DNA of 64,000 nt from Bifidobacterium pseudolongum subsp. pseudolongum DSM 20099 (GCF_000771225.1 NZ_JDTZ01000005.1:186001-250000); one strand, 5' to 3'. Positions 27,880 through 37,558 are shown, counted from the first letter of the stretch. The notes: generated by a model not told the origin, from the sequence alone. Made by a program: numbers and translations.

Positions 27880-29214
27880 ATGTCTTTAGGTTTGAACATT
27901 CTGCTCATCTTCGTATTCCTCTTGCTTGGCGCGGTGTTCGCCGGCACGGAGCTTGCGCTCGTCTCGCTGCGCGGTTCCCAGATCGACCAAATGGAACAGG
28001 AAGACGCGCGCGGCGCCCGCGTCGCACAAATCGCCCGCGACCCAAATACATTCCTCTCCACCGTACAGATCGGCGTCACGCTCTCCGGCTTCCTTTCCGC
28101 ATCGTTCGGCGAATCCTCGATCTCGCCGTTCATCGTACCGGTCGTGGAAGGCTGGGGCGTACCAAGCAACGTGGCCGCACCGCTGACCACCATCGTGCTC
28201 ACGCTGATCATCTCGTACTGCTCGATCGTGATCTCCGAAATGGTGCCGAAGCGCATCGCCATGCAACGCAACGAACAGATCGCCCGCGCCGTGGTGCCGG
28301 CGATTTCCGCGTTCGCCAAGATCTGCAAGCCGATCATCTGGCTCATCGGCAAGAACACCAACGGCATTGTGCGCCTGCTGGGCTTCGACCCGAACGAGAC
28401 CGAGTCGGAGGTTACCGACGAAGAGCTCCGCGTGCTCGTCAGCTCGAACTCGAACCTCTCCAACGACGAGCGCACCATCCTCGACGACGTGTTCGATGCC
28501 TCCGAGACGATTGTGGCCGAGGTCATGCGCCCGCGCGCCGATGTCGCGTTCCTGAACGCGAACATGCCGCTGCGCGAGGCCGCCGCGTTCGTGCGCGACA
28601 TGCCCTATTCGCGCTACCCTGTCTCCGGCAAGGATTTCGACGACATTCTCGGCTTCGTGCACGTGCGCGACCTGCTCGACGTGCAGAACCCGGACGGCAT
28701 GACCGTGGCCGACGTGGTGCGCGACGGCATCTCGCTGCCGGGCACTTCCAAGCTGCTGCCGAGCCTGGCGCTGCTGCGCAAACGCGGCATCCATCTGGCC
28801 ACGGTCATCGACGAATACGGCGGCACCGACGGCATTGTGACGCTCGAAGACATGACCGAGGAGCTTGTGGGCGACATCCGCGACGAATACGACCTGCCCG
28901 AAGAGAGGTCGAAGGGCGCCGAACCGGCCAATGTGTTCGTCAATGGCGCCGCAAGCGTGGACGGCGGCATGACGATCGAGGACTTCGACGACCTGACCGG
29001 CATCGAACTGCCCGATGGCCCGTACGAGACGGTGGCCGGCTACTTCCTGGCCCATACCGGCAAGATGGGCGAAGTCGGCGATTCCTACACCTCGGACGAC
29101 GGCTACACGATGACCGTGACCAAGGTGGACGGCCGCCGCATCGAGACGATCGAGGTGCGCAAGCAGTCCCCGAATCCGGAGCCCGCGCAAACCACCGCCA
29201 AGGCCGAAGACTGA
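27880..29214 (+). CDS. DUF21/CBS-pair membrane protein (CNNM/hemolysin family)
   Basis: Integral membrane protein of 444 residues, probably in divalent cation (Mg or Co) transport or homeostasis. An N-terminal DUF21 region with about four membrane segments (residues 1-160) is followed by two CBS domains (about 210-330; PYSRYPVSGKDFDDILGFVH and HLATVIDEYGGTDGIVTLED) and a C-terminal CorC/HlyC domain (about 350-430; DGGMTIEDFDDLTG, GYFLAHTGKMGE). The ribosome site is weak (TTGAGG). The old name hemolysin is misleading. Confidence 0.92.
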   Translation: MSLGLNILLIFVFLLLGAVFAGTELALVSLRGSQIDQMEQEDARGARVAQIARDPNTFLSTVQIGVTLSGFLSASFGESSISPFIVPVVEGWGVPSNVAAPLTTIVLTLIISYCSIVISEMVPKRIAMQRNEQIARAVVPAISAFAKICKPIIWLIGKNTNGIVRLLGFDPNETESEVTDEELRVLVSSNSNLSNDERTILDDVFDASETIVAEVMRPRADVAFLNANMPLREAAAFVRDMPYSRYPVSGKDFDDILGFVHVRDLLDVQNPDGMTVADVVRDGISLPGTSKLLPSLALLRKRGIHLATVIDEYGGTDGIVTLEDMTEELVGDIRDEYDLPEERSKGAEPANVFVNGAASVDGGMTIEDFDDLTGIELPDGPYETVAGYFLAHTGKMGEVGDSYTSDDGYTMTVTKVDGRRIETIEVRKQSPNPEPAQTTAKAED

Positions 29215-29312
29215 CATACCGTTAGGCTGTCAGCTCACGGTCAGGAAACTCTCCGCCGCCGCACGTAAGCTCGAGACAAGACATATATCAGTCACTACGA
29301 AAGGACACGCAC

Positions 29313-29795
29313 ATGACACTCTCATTCATCATCCCGGGGCTCGATGAGGCGACTTCGGAAAAGGTCATTGGCATTCTGCAGGAACGTCTGAGCCAGGAGC
29401 AGGAGGCGGCGCTCGTGCTCAAGCACGCGCATTGGAACGTGGCGGGCCCGAATTTCATCGCCGTGCACGAGATGCTCGACCCGCAGGTCGACGAAGTGCT
29501 CGCGATGGCCGACGAGACCGCGGAACGCATCGCCGCACTCGGCGGCTCGCCGAGCGGCCGCCCCGACGACATCGTGCGCTTCCGCACCTGGCCGAAGTTC
29601 GAACTCGAAGGCCGCCAGAACACGCTCGAATACCTGCGCGCGCTCGACGCCTACTACGATTCGTTCATCAAGGACGACCGTGAGGCGATCAAGGAGCTCG
29701 ACGACCTTGACGTGATCAGCTCCAACATCGTGCAGGACCACGTGCTCAAGCTCGAGCAGTTCCAGTGGTTCATGCGTTCGCACCTGATCGACTGA
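29313..29795 (+). CDS. dps: Dps family DNA-protection/ferritin-like protein
   Basis: A 160-residue four-helix bundle that stores iron and protects DNA under starvation or peroxide stress. Ferroxidase residues are visible in LKHAHWNVAGPNFIAVHEML and PQVDEVLAMADETAERIAALGG. An AAAGGA ribosome site is near the ATG. It stands alone, with its own terminator. Confidence 0.93.
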   Translation: MTLSFIIPGLDEATSEKVIGILQERLSQEQEAALVLKHAHWNVAGPNFIAVHEMLDPQVDEVLAMADETAERIAALGGSPSGRPDDIVRFRTWPKFELEGRQNTLEYLRALDAYYDSFIKDDREAIKELDDLDVISSNIVQDHVLKLEQFQWFMRSHLID

Positions 29796-29817
29796 CCCAC
29801 GATCCACAGGATTTTCC

Positions 29818-29847
29818 AAGGCCCTGGCGTGAACACGCCGGGGCCTT
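29818..29847 (+). terminator. Terminator of dps
   Basis: Stem AAGGCCCTGGCGTG pairing with its complement (one mismatch), loop AA, then TTTCC. Confidence 0.75.
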
Positions 29848-29918
29848 TCCCATGCGCCAGCGGTACAGTGTGAGCCAAGAGCGGGGGTTGAAGCAAGACT
29901 CGGCGAGGAGGCGGAATC

Positions 29919-30491
29919 ATGCTTGGGAACACAGACAAAAACACGCGTGGCACAATGATGACCGTTGTCGCGGCGGTCACGGCAGGGGTGATCGCAGTGG
30001 GCGGCCTCACATGGTGGGAACTGGCGGGCAGCTCCACCATGGCGTGCGAGCAGAACACACAGAACGTCACCCTGGTGGGCGAAGTGCCGGGCACCACGCC
30101 CGCGCTGAACATGGCGCAGGCGGAAAAGCTCGCATCTTCGCGCGCCGCACTTGTGAAGCGCCTCGACGAAGCGCGCGAGGTATACAAGGAGTCAGTCGGC
30201 AACGCCACCGCTTTCGAGGCGCGCAACATGCTTGCCGCATATATCGAAGGCATGGAAGGGCTGCTCGACTACAAGCCGCAGCTCGCCGAGAATTTCGAAG
30301 GCCGTGCGCAGGAGCTGAAGACAGCGATGGACGATGTGCGCACCGGTATGGCGGGCAAGCGTACGAAAGCCAAGGAGCGCGAAGAAGCGTTGGCCAAGAT
30401 GCTCGAACAGCGGAAGGCCGAAATGGAGGCGCTGCAGGAGCAAGCCGAGAAGCTCGCCAGGCAACAGGTTGCAGAGGGACTCAGCGCGTAA
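29919..30491 (+). CDS. Membrane-anchored coiled-coil protein, unknown function
   Basis: A 190-residue protein not recognised. An N-terminal hydrophobic helix (about residues 12-38) anchors it. The rest, from about residue 65, is largely helical and rich in Ala, Glu, Lys and Arg, with a strong coiled coil near 140-185 (REEALAKMLEQRKAEMEALQ). A ribosome site GGCGAGGAGG lies upstream. It stands alone between terminators. Confidence 0.8.
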   Translation: MLGNTDKNTRGTMMTVVAAVTAGVIAVGGLTWWELAGSSTMACEQNTQNVTLVGEVPGTTPALNMAQAEKLASSRAALVKRLDEAREVYKESVGNATAFEARNMLAAYIEGMEGLLDYKPQLAENFEGRAQELKTAMDDVRTGMAGKRTKAKEREEALAKMLEQRKAEMEALQEQAEKLARQQVAEGLSA

Positions 30492-30526
30492 AGCCGTCCG
30501 CTCCTCGATTGCAATACCCGTATGCA

Positions 30527-30558
30527 GTGGTTGTGTCGTCCAAAGACGACACAACCAC
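30527..30558 (+). terminator. Terminator after coiled-coil gene
   Basis: Perfect 14-bp stem GTGGTTGTGTCGTC with loop CAAA, followed by CATCTTTTTG. Confidence 0.9.
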
Positions 30559-30808
30559 CATCTTTTTGCAAACGATGTCTTTCATAGTGGTGGTTTTACC
30601 CACGCTGCATGTTCGTTTCTTACACCTTCGGCTCGAAACATGCATTATTCGGCTGGCTCAAAACTTGGCACGCAGCGGCCCTACTCCACTGTTCCTCTTC
30701 TGACATAACGACCGAAATGCGATGACTACGTTGTCTTTAATCTAATTCGCAGAACCTTTTACGGCTGCATTTCACATAAGATTCCAAATCACTGCACAGG
30801 ATGTTTCC

Positions 30809-30820
30809 GCAAACGGTTGC
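30809..30820. promoter_or_regulatory. LacI/MalR-type operator upstream of amylase
   Basis: GCAAACGGTTGC is a near-palindrome (one mismatched pair) with the central CG of maltose-type LacI sites (GCAAACGTTTGC). It fits control of an amylase by a MalR-like repressor; no such regulator is in the window. Confidence 0.5.
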
Positions 30821-30884
30821 ACAATGATTGCGCACCGAAGCACCATCGCTTCGCCCTAAGGAAGGCACCTGATCCGACGGCGCA

Positions 30885-30895
30885 CCCCCCCCCCC
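30885..30895 (+). repeat. C11 homopolymer
   Basis: Eleven consecutive C between the operator and the amylase start. Tracts of this length are prone to slippage. Confidence 0.9.
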
Positions 30896-30973
30896 ATCCA
30901 GCGGGCAGGACCGCAGCGCCGCACCGCGCGGCGCACAACCGAAGATCCCTTCAAAGAAAAGGAGACAGCGGAC

Positions 30974-32864
30974 ATGACACCCCTGTCTAAAGGCACCGGT
31001 CTGCGCACCGGAGCCAATCGTCGCTCGACGATGAGCGGATTCATCACCAAGACAGCCGCCGGCATCGCAGCCGCAGCGACACTCATCGGCGGCCTCGCCA
31101 TCGGTGCATCCAGCGCGCAGGCGACCACCACCACGAGCTACGACCGCACGCTCGGCAACGCGCAGTGCGAAGCCGCGCGCACCCAGAACGGCCTGGCCAA
31201 GGAAATGAACTATGGTTCGATCCTGCACGCGTGGATGTGGTCGTTCAACACAATGAAGGAACACATGGCCGAGATCGCGGACGCGGTCTACACGTCGATC
31301 CAGACCTCGCCGATCAGCGTCATCAAGGGCCCCATACAGGGAAAGCAGTTCACCGAGAACCGGTATTACGTCTACCAGCCGGCCGGTACCTCGATCAGCA
31401 ATTCGGTCGTCGGTTCCGAAGACGACCTCAAGGCCATGACCGCCGAAGCGCACAAATACGGCATCCGCGTGATTGTGGACGCCGTGATCAGCCACTTCAG
31501 CTCCGACTGAAACGCAATCGAATCCAGCTGGAAAAACACAAGCCTATTCCACACCAAATCCGAAGGAGGATGCGGGGATAACGGCACCGCAATCAATTAC
31601 GGCAATCGTTGGCAGGTGACCCACTGCCACCTGCTCGGCCTGTGGGATCTCAACACCGAGAACCAAGAAGTCGGCAACCGCATGCAAGGATTCCTCAAGC
31701 AGGCCGTGGCCGACGGCGTGGATGGTCTCCGCTACGATGCCGCCAAGCACATCGAACTGCCTGACGAGTTCGGCACGCATTCCCCCGTACTTCGACACAA
31801 TCCTCGACAACGGCGCCCAATACCAGTACGGCGAGGTCCTGCAGGGCGACGCCGGTCTCAATGTGGCCGCCTACCCCGCGCTCTTTGAAAAGTACTCGAG
31901 CAACGGCGGCGCACTACGCAGCGCGCTCAACAGCAAGAATCTCAACGCCGGCAATCTGAGCAATCTGCAGGGGCAGGGAGTGCAGGACGACCAGCTCGTC
32001 ACCTGGGTCGAGTCGCATGACACCTACGCAAATGGCGATAGGCAGTCCACCGGCATGACCGACTGGCAGATCCGCATGGGCTGGGGCGTCATCGGCGCCC
32101 GTGCGAGCGGCGCGGCGCTCTTCTTCAACCGCCCGGTCGGCTCCGGCGGCGCGAACGCGCAGTTCGCGGAACAGTCACAGCTCGGCGACGCCGGCGACAA
32201 CGAGTGGAAGAGCCCGGAAGTCAAGTGGGTCAACAAGTTCCGCAACGCGATGGAAGGCAACGCCGAGTATCTGCGCAATTGCCAGGCCGAGAACTGCCTG
32301 ATGATCGAACGGTACAAGTCCGATGGCAGCAACGCGAACGACGGCGTGGTCGTGGTCAACATGGACGGCGACAAGAACCTCGCCGGCCTCGACACCGCAC
32401 TCGACGACGGCACCTACACCAATCAGGTCAACGGCGACACCATCACCGTCGCCAACAAGAAGATCACCGCAGGCTCCGTGAAGAGCGGCAAGGTGAGCGT
32501 CTTCGTCAACATCGGCACTGCGCCCGCCCCGGACCCGGATCCGACCCCGGACTCCACGACCACGGTCTACTACCCGAGCACGAAGTTCGGCGCGGACTCG
32601 ACATATCTGCACTGGCGTTTCGCCGACGGCGGCACTTGGACCATGGTCCCGGACGTCAAGATGACCGCGGCGTGCAGCGGGTACGTCTCGTACGCAATCG
32701 AGAATCCGGACGGCAGGCCGATCGGGTTCGTCTTCACGAACTGATCGGGCCAGTGGGACAACAAGAACGGCGTCTCCGGGCAGAACTACACCGCGACCGG
32801 CGCGAGCGTGGTCGTGACCGACAACTCCGGCAACTACGGCACCACTGCACCGTGCACGGTGTGA
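30974..32864 (+). pseudogene. Secreted alpha-amylase (GH13), broken by two UGA codons and a frameshift
   Basis: The reading starts MTPLSKGTGL with AAAGGAGA upstream and has a Sec signal peptide (hydrophobic to about residue 50, ending SSAQA). GH13 catalytic sites survive: the nucleophile in GVDGLRYDAAKHIE, acid/base Glu in YQYGEVLQGD, and third acid in TWVESHDTYAN. A starch-binding module follows a DPDPTPDSTT linker. Frame breaks are a UGA at 31508-31510 (after HFSSD, where Trp is expected), a net shift near 31775-31785, and a UGA at 32742-32744 (after FVFTN). Intact, it would be about 630 residues and degrade extracellular starch. The catalytic residues look unworn, so decay is recent or the breaks are errors. 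Confidence 0.88.
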
Positions 32865-32896
32865 TGCGCGGTGTGCGCGCATAACGCCTGTGCGCG

Positions 32897-32934
32897 AGCG
32901 GGGCCTGCATGTCTGTTGGCATGCGGGCCCCGCT
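32897..32934 (+). terminator. Terminator after amylase locus
   Basis: A 15-bp stem AGCGGGGCCTGCATG with one mismatch and a TCTGTTGG loop, followed by GCGTTTTG. Confidence 0.8.
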
Positions 32935-32996
32935 GCGTTTTGGGCACAACGTGCCGTTCGTCTTCGCTGAGGCGGACGTCCGGGGAAGCCCTCAGA

Positions 32997-33134
32997 TTAT
33001 GCCAGTACCACCAGAGCTTGTACGAGCACCTGCGGTTCAAACAACTCTTCGATGTCCTGCTGCGAGAGCGATGGGTAGGCGGGGCGGCCCGCGTCTGCTT
33101 CCGGAATCCCCTGTTGGGTCACTTTCCCCGCCAT
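32997..33134 (-). CDS. Small unrecognised protein (45 residues)
   Basis: A short frame starting MAGKVTQQGIPEADAG and ending QALVVLA. It is below usual size cut-offs but has a very strong ribosome site (AAAGAGGAGG) placed seven bases from the ATG. The middle (LSQQDIEELFEP) would be helical and the end is hydrophobic. It could be a small peptide of its own or the surviving head of a longer lost gene. It lies between the amylase terminator and a repeat element. Confidence 0.45.
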   Translation of the reverse strand: MAGKVTQQGIPEADAGRPAYPSLSQQDIEELFEPQVLVQALVVLA

Positions 33135-33212
33135 ATCAGCCTCCTCTTTGATGCTTCTGAGTGCAGTATCGTAGAAAAGATGGCGAGGGGCAATGTGGGT
33201 GAGTGCGAATGT

Positions 33213-33310
33213 GGCTGAGAAGGAGCATTTTCCACGGCAGGGGCATGTATCAACGGCTTAACGCCAAGGATGATACTCAGCGCCACTCCAGAAAATGCTC
33301 CCGCCCAGCC
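33213..33310. repeat. Hairpin element family A, copy 1
   Basis: A 98-bp element with 20-bp inverted ends (33213-33232 and 33291-33310; three mismatches) carrying GGAGCATTTTC. The inner motif CAAGGATGATACTC matches the core of other copies. Confidence 0.85.
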
Positions 33311-33401
33311 GAGATGCACAGGAATGAGCGCTGATGGCGGTCGCCTGCCGACATCGCGTACAATGCAACTACACCGGCAAGGGAGATGAAGTGGGGGACT
33401 C

Positions 33402-34754
33402 ATGGACACTGCACGACAATTCATTCCCATGACCCCGGTACGCATGGTGACCGCCGAGGAAGTGGCGCGCAAATTCCAAGGCGATATCCCCGCCGCTGCG
33501 CGATTCCACTGCCCTTCATGCGACCGGCCCGTCCACTTTCACCACGCGACCAGCGCCAGCGGCAAACCCGGTAGCCGAAGCGTGCGCGCACACTTCCGTC
33601 ATGCCAAGAATGACCCCGTGGCCAGATTCTGCGAGCGGTACCAAGCAGGTATTGGCGCCGACCCACGCACCGAACCGCCGGCTTTGCCCATGTTCCTGCG
33701 GCGGAATCGAGATCGCGACTCCTCTATGTTCCATCTGGAACTTTCCGTACGCCGCCGGTCGTTTGGGCATGATCTCGAAACCGAACTGCGCGAGGATCGC
33801 GCAGCGATTACCGTGGATGGAGTCCCTTACGACCTTGCCGAACTCGTGGCCGACCGCAAACACACCATTCGCCTCGCGAACCCAACATTCCGTCTCACAC
33901 ACCGCATCACCGTACCGGAGCAATGGCAGCGCAATGTGGGCGCTCCCGAAAATGGCGAGCAACTGTTCATATTCACCGCAGAGTTCGGTACGCACGGAGG
34001 ACGCAGGCTCACGTTCGGCGCAGCGGTGAAGTCCGGATTCGACCATTACGCCGTGGTGCATCCCAAGACCTCGCAGAAGCTGGACGAGATTTTCAACATT
34101 GCAGAAAAAGTAGGCGAAATCGAAACCGCTCGAGGCAACCTGCTCGTGGTACGCATAGTCATACTCGGGGATTCCCCCAACCGGCAGGATGCCGAATTCT
34201 GGCTTGCGGCGCACAACTTCCGCCTAACGAGTCTGGACTTTGACCCCGTACCAATATGGCCACCGCAACTGCGGTCAAATGGCATCGATGAGCCGCTCTT
34301 CTCGCACAGTCCACAGATCTATCAAACGCCGTTCATTCAGCCTGACGCTGCGCCAATGGCCGCCACACTTGACATGCACGCGATACCCCATGCGTTGCCA
34401 CACTCACGGCTGGCCGCCTTTCTGGGATTCGCCCCCGTACGGCGTTTGAGTTCGCAGATCGAGGGCTCATGCTGTTTTCTCCGCGCAAGCAGGTACTTGC
34501 CGTGGAGCGCCTACATGCTTTCACACGACCACCCGTCGGGGCTCACGCTTGCGGATCCTCCTGCACTCTCACCGCTCGAGTCACCAATGGAGACCAATCC
34601 CATTGTGCCGCCATCTGCACCGATATTGCAGCAGGTGCTACGGCAGGCAATCAACAAGCATTACGACATAGCACTGGCGAGAACAAATCTTCCGGCTCGC
34701 CACGGCACGCCGCCCAGCGTCTCAATCGCCCGAATACGTTCCGCACACCGATAA
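33402..34754 (+). CDS. CoiA-like zinc-finger N-terminal protein, first gene of an unrecognised cassette
   Basis: A 450-residue protein. Residues 35-70 hold FHCPSCDRPVHFHH followed by VRAHFRHAKND, a CxxC plus HFxH arrangement like the N-terminal zinc module of CoiA-type competence/nuclease proteins; the C-terminal CoiA nuclease is not evident. The middle (residues 100-290) is a mixed alpha/beta region with no match I recognise; the last 150 residues are Pro-rich and look poorly folded. A GGGGGA ribosome site precedes the ATG. The next gene starts 29 bases later on the same strand, so they are probably co-transcribed. The role is unknown; DNA or RNA binding is a guess. Confidence 0.7.
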   Translation: MDTARQFIPMTPVRMVTAEEVARKFQGDIPAAARFHCPSCDRPVHFHHATSASGKPGSRSVRAHFRHAKNDPVARFCERYQAGIGADPRTEPPALPMFLRRNRDRDSSMFHLELSVRRRSFGHDLETELREDRAAITVDGVPYDLAELVADRKHTIRLANPTFRLTHRITVPEQWQRNVGAPENGEQLFIFTAEFGTHGGRRLTFGAAVKSGFDHYAVVHPKTSQKLDEIFNIAEKVGEIETARGNLLVVRIVILGDSPNRQDAEFWLAAHNFRLTSLDFDPVPIWPPQLRSNGIDEPLFSHSPQIYQTPFIQPDAAPMAATLDMHAIPHALPHSRLAAFLGFAPVRRLSSQIEGSCCFLRASRYLPWSAYMLSHDHPSGLTLADPPALSPLESPMETNPIVPPSAPILQQVLRQAINKHYDIALARTNLPARHGTPPSVSIARIRSAHR

Positions 34755-34783
34755 AATCATCAACACATTCAGGGAGCACACAG

Positions 34784-36907
34784 ATGGTACAGCAGTCCAA
34801 CAAATACCGAAGGTCTTGGGGATTATTCATCCGGAACAACAACGGTGACGGGCAGTTTCTCCGCATCATCGATTATGTGACCGATGCTGAGGGTAATGGG
34901 CACTACAAATGGGTGGCATACGAAAACTGGTGGGAGCGCTCCAGCACTCCGCGAGCGGACAACCCTAAAACTCTCTACAATCCCAACTTCTTCCGAATCA
35001 TGGCCACAGGCCTGTCGGATTTTCGGTTCCTGCAATGGACCCCGAACTATGACCGCCCTGATCGACCAACTGTAAACTTCTTCCAAAGCGGGCTCCACGC
35101 CACAGTGCCCCCGTTATATGAGGTCATCGATACACCGGCAAACAGCGCAAGGGAACTCCCGCATATGCTCGCGCGCGGCATACAGTATTCGGGCCACCCC
35201 ACCGAAAAGATACTGTTTCTGTTCGCCGGAAACAACAACACATTAGAAGCCGCCGTGCTCAATCGCGAGATGGTGACAATTCAACATCGAACGCTCACGT
35301 TGAGTGCGACCGCTCCAAACACCGTCCCACACGTCAAACTGAAAAGCGGGGACATACAAACAGTCAACAGCCGTTCAGGGAAGGATGATCGTCTTGTATA
35401 CGTCCAGCCAAAGTTGCCCGAGTCGACATCTCATGTGCTCATCAAACCAATGCAGCAGATGGCACGGTCATACGTGAACTGGTACATCCGCAAAGAGCAA
35501 GCGATGAACAGTAGCGAGCTCATGCGTGATGCAGGAATCATTCTGGAACGAGCATTTGAAAAATCAGAGAATCTCGAACAGTATCTGGGAATCAATCCGT
35601 CTCCCCGTGACCTTCGCGAACTTCAGATAGCACTCAAAGCGACAATCCACAGCAATACAGAGGACGTGTCGGCAATCATCTACAATCTGATGAAGCAGGA
35701 CGACGCAATCATGTCTTCCTTCAGGCAACAAGCCGCTGCCGAACTCGCAGACGAGTTCAAGCAGCAAAAGCTGGAATTGCTCGAACAGCTCGACATCCTT
35801 CAAGGACAGCGGGAAACGCAGACCAAAACTGTACGACAGCTGACAGCGCAGGTGAAAGACCTCAACGAGGAACTACAGCAGAAACATCGTGAGATACGCG
35901 ACGCACAGGCCGAACTCGAGCTGCAGGAAGAAGAGCGGCACAAGGCCCTGCAGGATCTCGAGGAGAATGTAGCACTGAAGATCGGCTTGCAACAAATTGC
36001 CCAGCAAAACCGCATACTGCTGGAGGAGCAAGCATCACAGCGCACACCGAATGAAGATCAACGGTTCCGCAGCGCTCCGCTGATGGAGCCGACGAAAGTA
36101 CAGCAGTCCGATACCGTGCAACATGCATTGACGCAAAATCTCCAAGCATTATGCTGCATGTTCTCCAAGCAGCGCAGCAAGAACAATGAAAAACTCGCAG
36201 CCTTCGCGACGCAACTATGCCGAACATTGGATACGACACGATTGCTTGCGATCGACACGGCTCATGCCCCAGCCATAGCGAACGGACTTTCTTTCGCTCT
36301 TACCGGAGTGCCGGCACAGCATATGGGAATCCCCGTGGATTTCAGTGATTTCACGAGGCTTGAAACATTCTTGAGCAACCGCGCTTCGCCAGTGTTTGTA
36401 TTGGACAACGTATTCGACACCGTCAATGAAAGCCTACTGTTCGCATTGAACAGATGCCACTCGAGCGACACGATAGTCATTCTGCCAATCGGCAGTTTCT
36501 CCAATCTACGACTGGTGGCACCGGAAGTGTGGCAACGGGTGTTTTACGTGCCGACCGAAGGTATGATCGGGCTTCCCGCTGCGCAGGAACCGGAACTCTA
36601 CGAGGGCCACGAGAAGTTGATACGCAAGCACGCCGATTCGAATACAGTGATTACACAACTTTCTGCGCTACGCCCGACTGTAAAGATTGCCGCCAACGCG
36701 ATGGTGACACCGGCCGAAATCATTGCGCTTGGGCACGGCAGCGACTATGCGCGGCAATGGGTCATGCCGCATCTTTGCTTGGAAACATACGCGTATCAAG
36801 GGCTGGAGTCGGCAATTGCGCTATGCCAGGACCGCTCCAACAACGCGATTGCACATAAGCTCACCACTCTGATCGACAGGATCGACCATGGTTCGCCAGC
36901 TCGTTGA
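34784..36907 (+). CDS. Large coiled-coil protein with C-terminal degenerate AAA-like region
   Basis: A 707-residue protein. Residues 1-270 form an alpha/beta domain (starting MVQQSNKYRRSWGLFIRNNN). Residues 330-440 are a long coiled coil rich in Gln and Glu (QLDILQGQRETQTKTVRQL). The C-terminal 220 residues contain LLAIDTAHAPAIANGLSFAL, then ASPVFVLDNVFDT and TIVILPIGSF, resembling a nucleotide-binding core in which Walker B and sensor strands persist but the Walker A lysine is missing. The ATG at 34784 has AGGGAG in front; the frame open from 34469 overlaps the previous gene and is not used. It overlaps the next gene by 20 bases. Confidence 0.75.
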   Translation: MVQQSNKYRRSWGLFIRNNNGDGQFLRIIDYVTDAEGNGHYKWVAYENWWERSSTPRADNPKTLYNPNFFRIMATGLSDFRFLQWTPNYDRPDRPTVNFFQSGLHATVPPLYEVIDTPANSARELPHMLARGIQYSGHPTEKILFLFAGNNNTLEAAVLNREMVTIQHRTLTLSATAPNTVPHVKLKSGDIQTVNSRSGKDDRLVYVQPKLPESTSHVLIKPMQQMARSYVNWYIRKEQAMNSSELMRDAGIILERAFEKSENLEQYLGINPSPRDLRELQIALKATIHSNTEDVSAIIYNLMKQDDAIMSSFRQQAAAELADEFKQQKLELLEQLDILQGQRETQTKTVRQLTAQVKDLNEELQQKHREIRDAQAELELQEEERHKALQDLEENVALKIGLQQIAQQNRILLEEQASQRTPNEDQRFRSAPLMEPTKVQQSDTVQHALTQNLQALCCMFSKQRSKNNEKLAAFATQLCRTLDTTRLLAIDTAHAPAIANGLSFALTGVPAQHMGIPVDFSDFTRLETFLSNRASPVFVLDNVFDTVNESLLFALNRCHSSDTIVILPIGSFSNLRLVAPEVWQRVFYVPTEGMIGLPAAQEPELYEGHEKLIRKHADSNTVITQLSALRPTVKIAANAMVTPAEIIALGHGSDYARQWVMPHLCLETYAYQGLESAIALCQDRSNNAIAHKLTTLIDRIDHGSPAR

Positions 36908-37472
36908 TGTAATGGCCCGCGATCTGGGAGTGCCACGAATACCAGGCGATGATGCGGAAGGCCATGCGTTTACAACCCGCACTGTGTTCACCGCCCTGCG
37001 ATTCTGGGTGCAGGCGTGCTGCATCGACGACGGCTACGGCGGCGCGATGGGCATCACACCCGCCGCGACGGAACAGAAGGCGTTGGATTGGATTGCCCGC
37101 CTCAGTGCTGTCTACCCGTGGCTTACGGACATGTTCACCGCCACAATGATTCACCGGTACTGCTTGGCGTTGGTAAGCATTGGCGATTTGGTGCACACCG
37201 CTGACGGCACGCTGCGCTGCACGAAACCCCATGATGCTGTGGTGAGGGTCAAAGGTGGAGCGCCCCTGACCGTCCAGTTGGGACTGCGCGATTTGAGCGC
37301 ACAGGATTGGAAAGGGTGTGTACTCTCTGGCGCACTTGTGTTTGCTGGAGTTGGAGAGCGGAAGGGCATGGCCGGTTTTGAGCCAGGTGCAATTGACCCG
37401 CGGCTCCCCTACCGTGACGAACTCTTGTTTCTAGCAATGTGGCCCAACAACAGGAATTATCGCTGGCGTTAA
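36888..37472 (+). CDS. Unrecognised 194-residue protein of the cassette
   Basis: It starts MVRQLVDVMARDLGVPRIPG and overlaps the upstream gene by 20 bases, a sign of translational coupling. It is Trp- and Cys-containing and looks globular; a motif such as TPAATEQKALDWIARL is helical. It has no catalytic signature or membrane segment I can name. As part of the tight series 33402-37472 it probably works with the CoiA-like and coiled-coil proteins. Confidence 0.7.
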   Translation: MVRQLVDVMARDLGVPRIPGDDAEGHAFTTRTVFTALRFWVQACCIDDGYGGAMGITPAATEQKALDWIARLSAVYPWLTDMFTATMIHRYCLALVSIGDLVHTADGTLRCTKPHDAVVRVKGGAPLTVQLGLRDLSAQDWKGCVLSGALVFAGVGERKGMAGFEPGAIDPRLPYRDELLFLAMWPNNRNYRWR

Positions 37473-37520
37473 ACAATAGTCGAGCGCCTTATAGTATCCA
37501 GTTGTCACCACAACACGCCG

Positions 37521-37558
37521 TTATACTTTTTTATACTTTTTACATTCTTTATACTTTC
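37521..37558 (+). repeat. Three TTATACTTTT repeats upstream of the ATPase gene
   Basis: Two exact tandem copies of TTATACTTTT (37521-37540) and a third TTATACTTTC ending at about 37558, directly before the GGAGGAGG ribosome site. Each copy contains a -10-like TATACT. They may be promoter elements, protein-binding iterons or a slippage-prone tract. Confidence 0.75.

Larger units (their letters stand above)
30492..30973. other. Amylase upstream region
   Basis: About 480 bases without a gene. It holds the terminator above, an AT-rich stretch, a LacI-type operator (30809-30820) and a run of eleven C (30885-30895) about 78 bases before the amylase start. Confidence 0.7.

Noticed and set aside
34469..34783. 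N-terminal extension of the 707-residue coiled-coil protein
   Set aside because: It overlaps the end of the upstream gene in another frame and has low-complexity sequence; the ATG at 34784 has a proper ribosome site.
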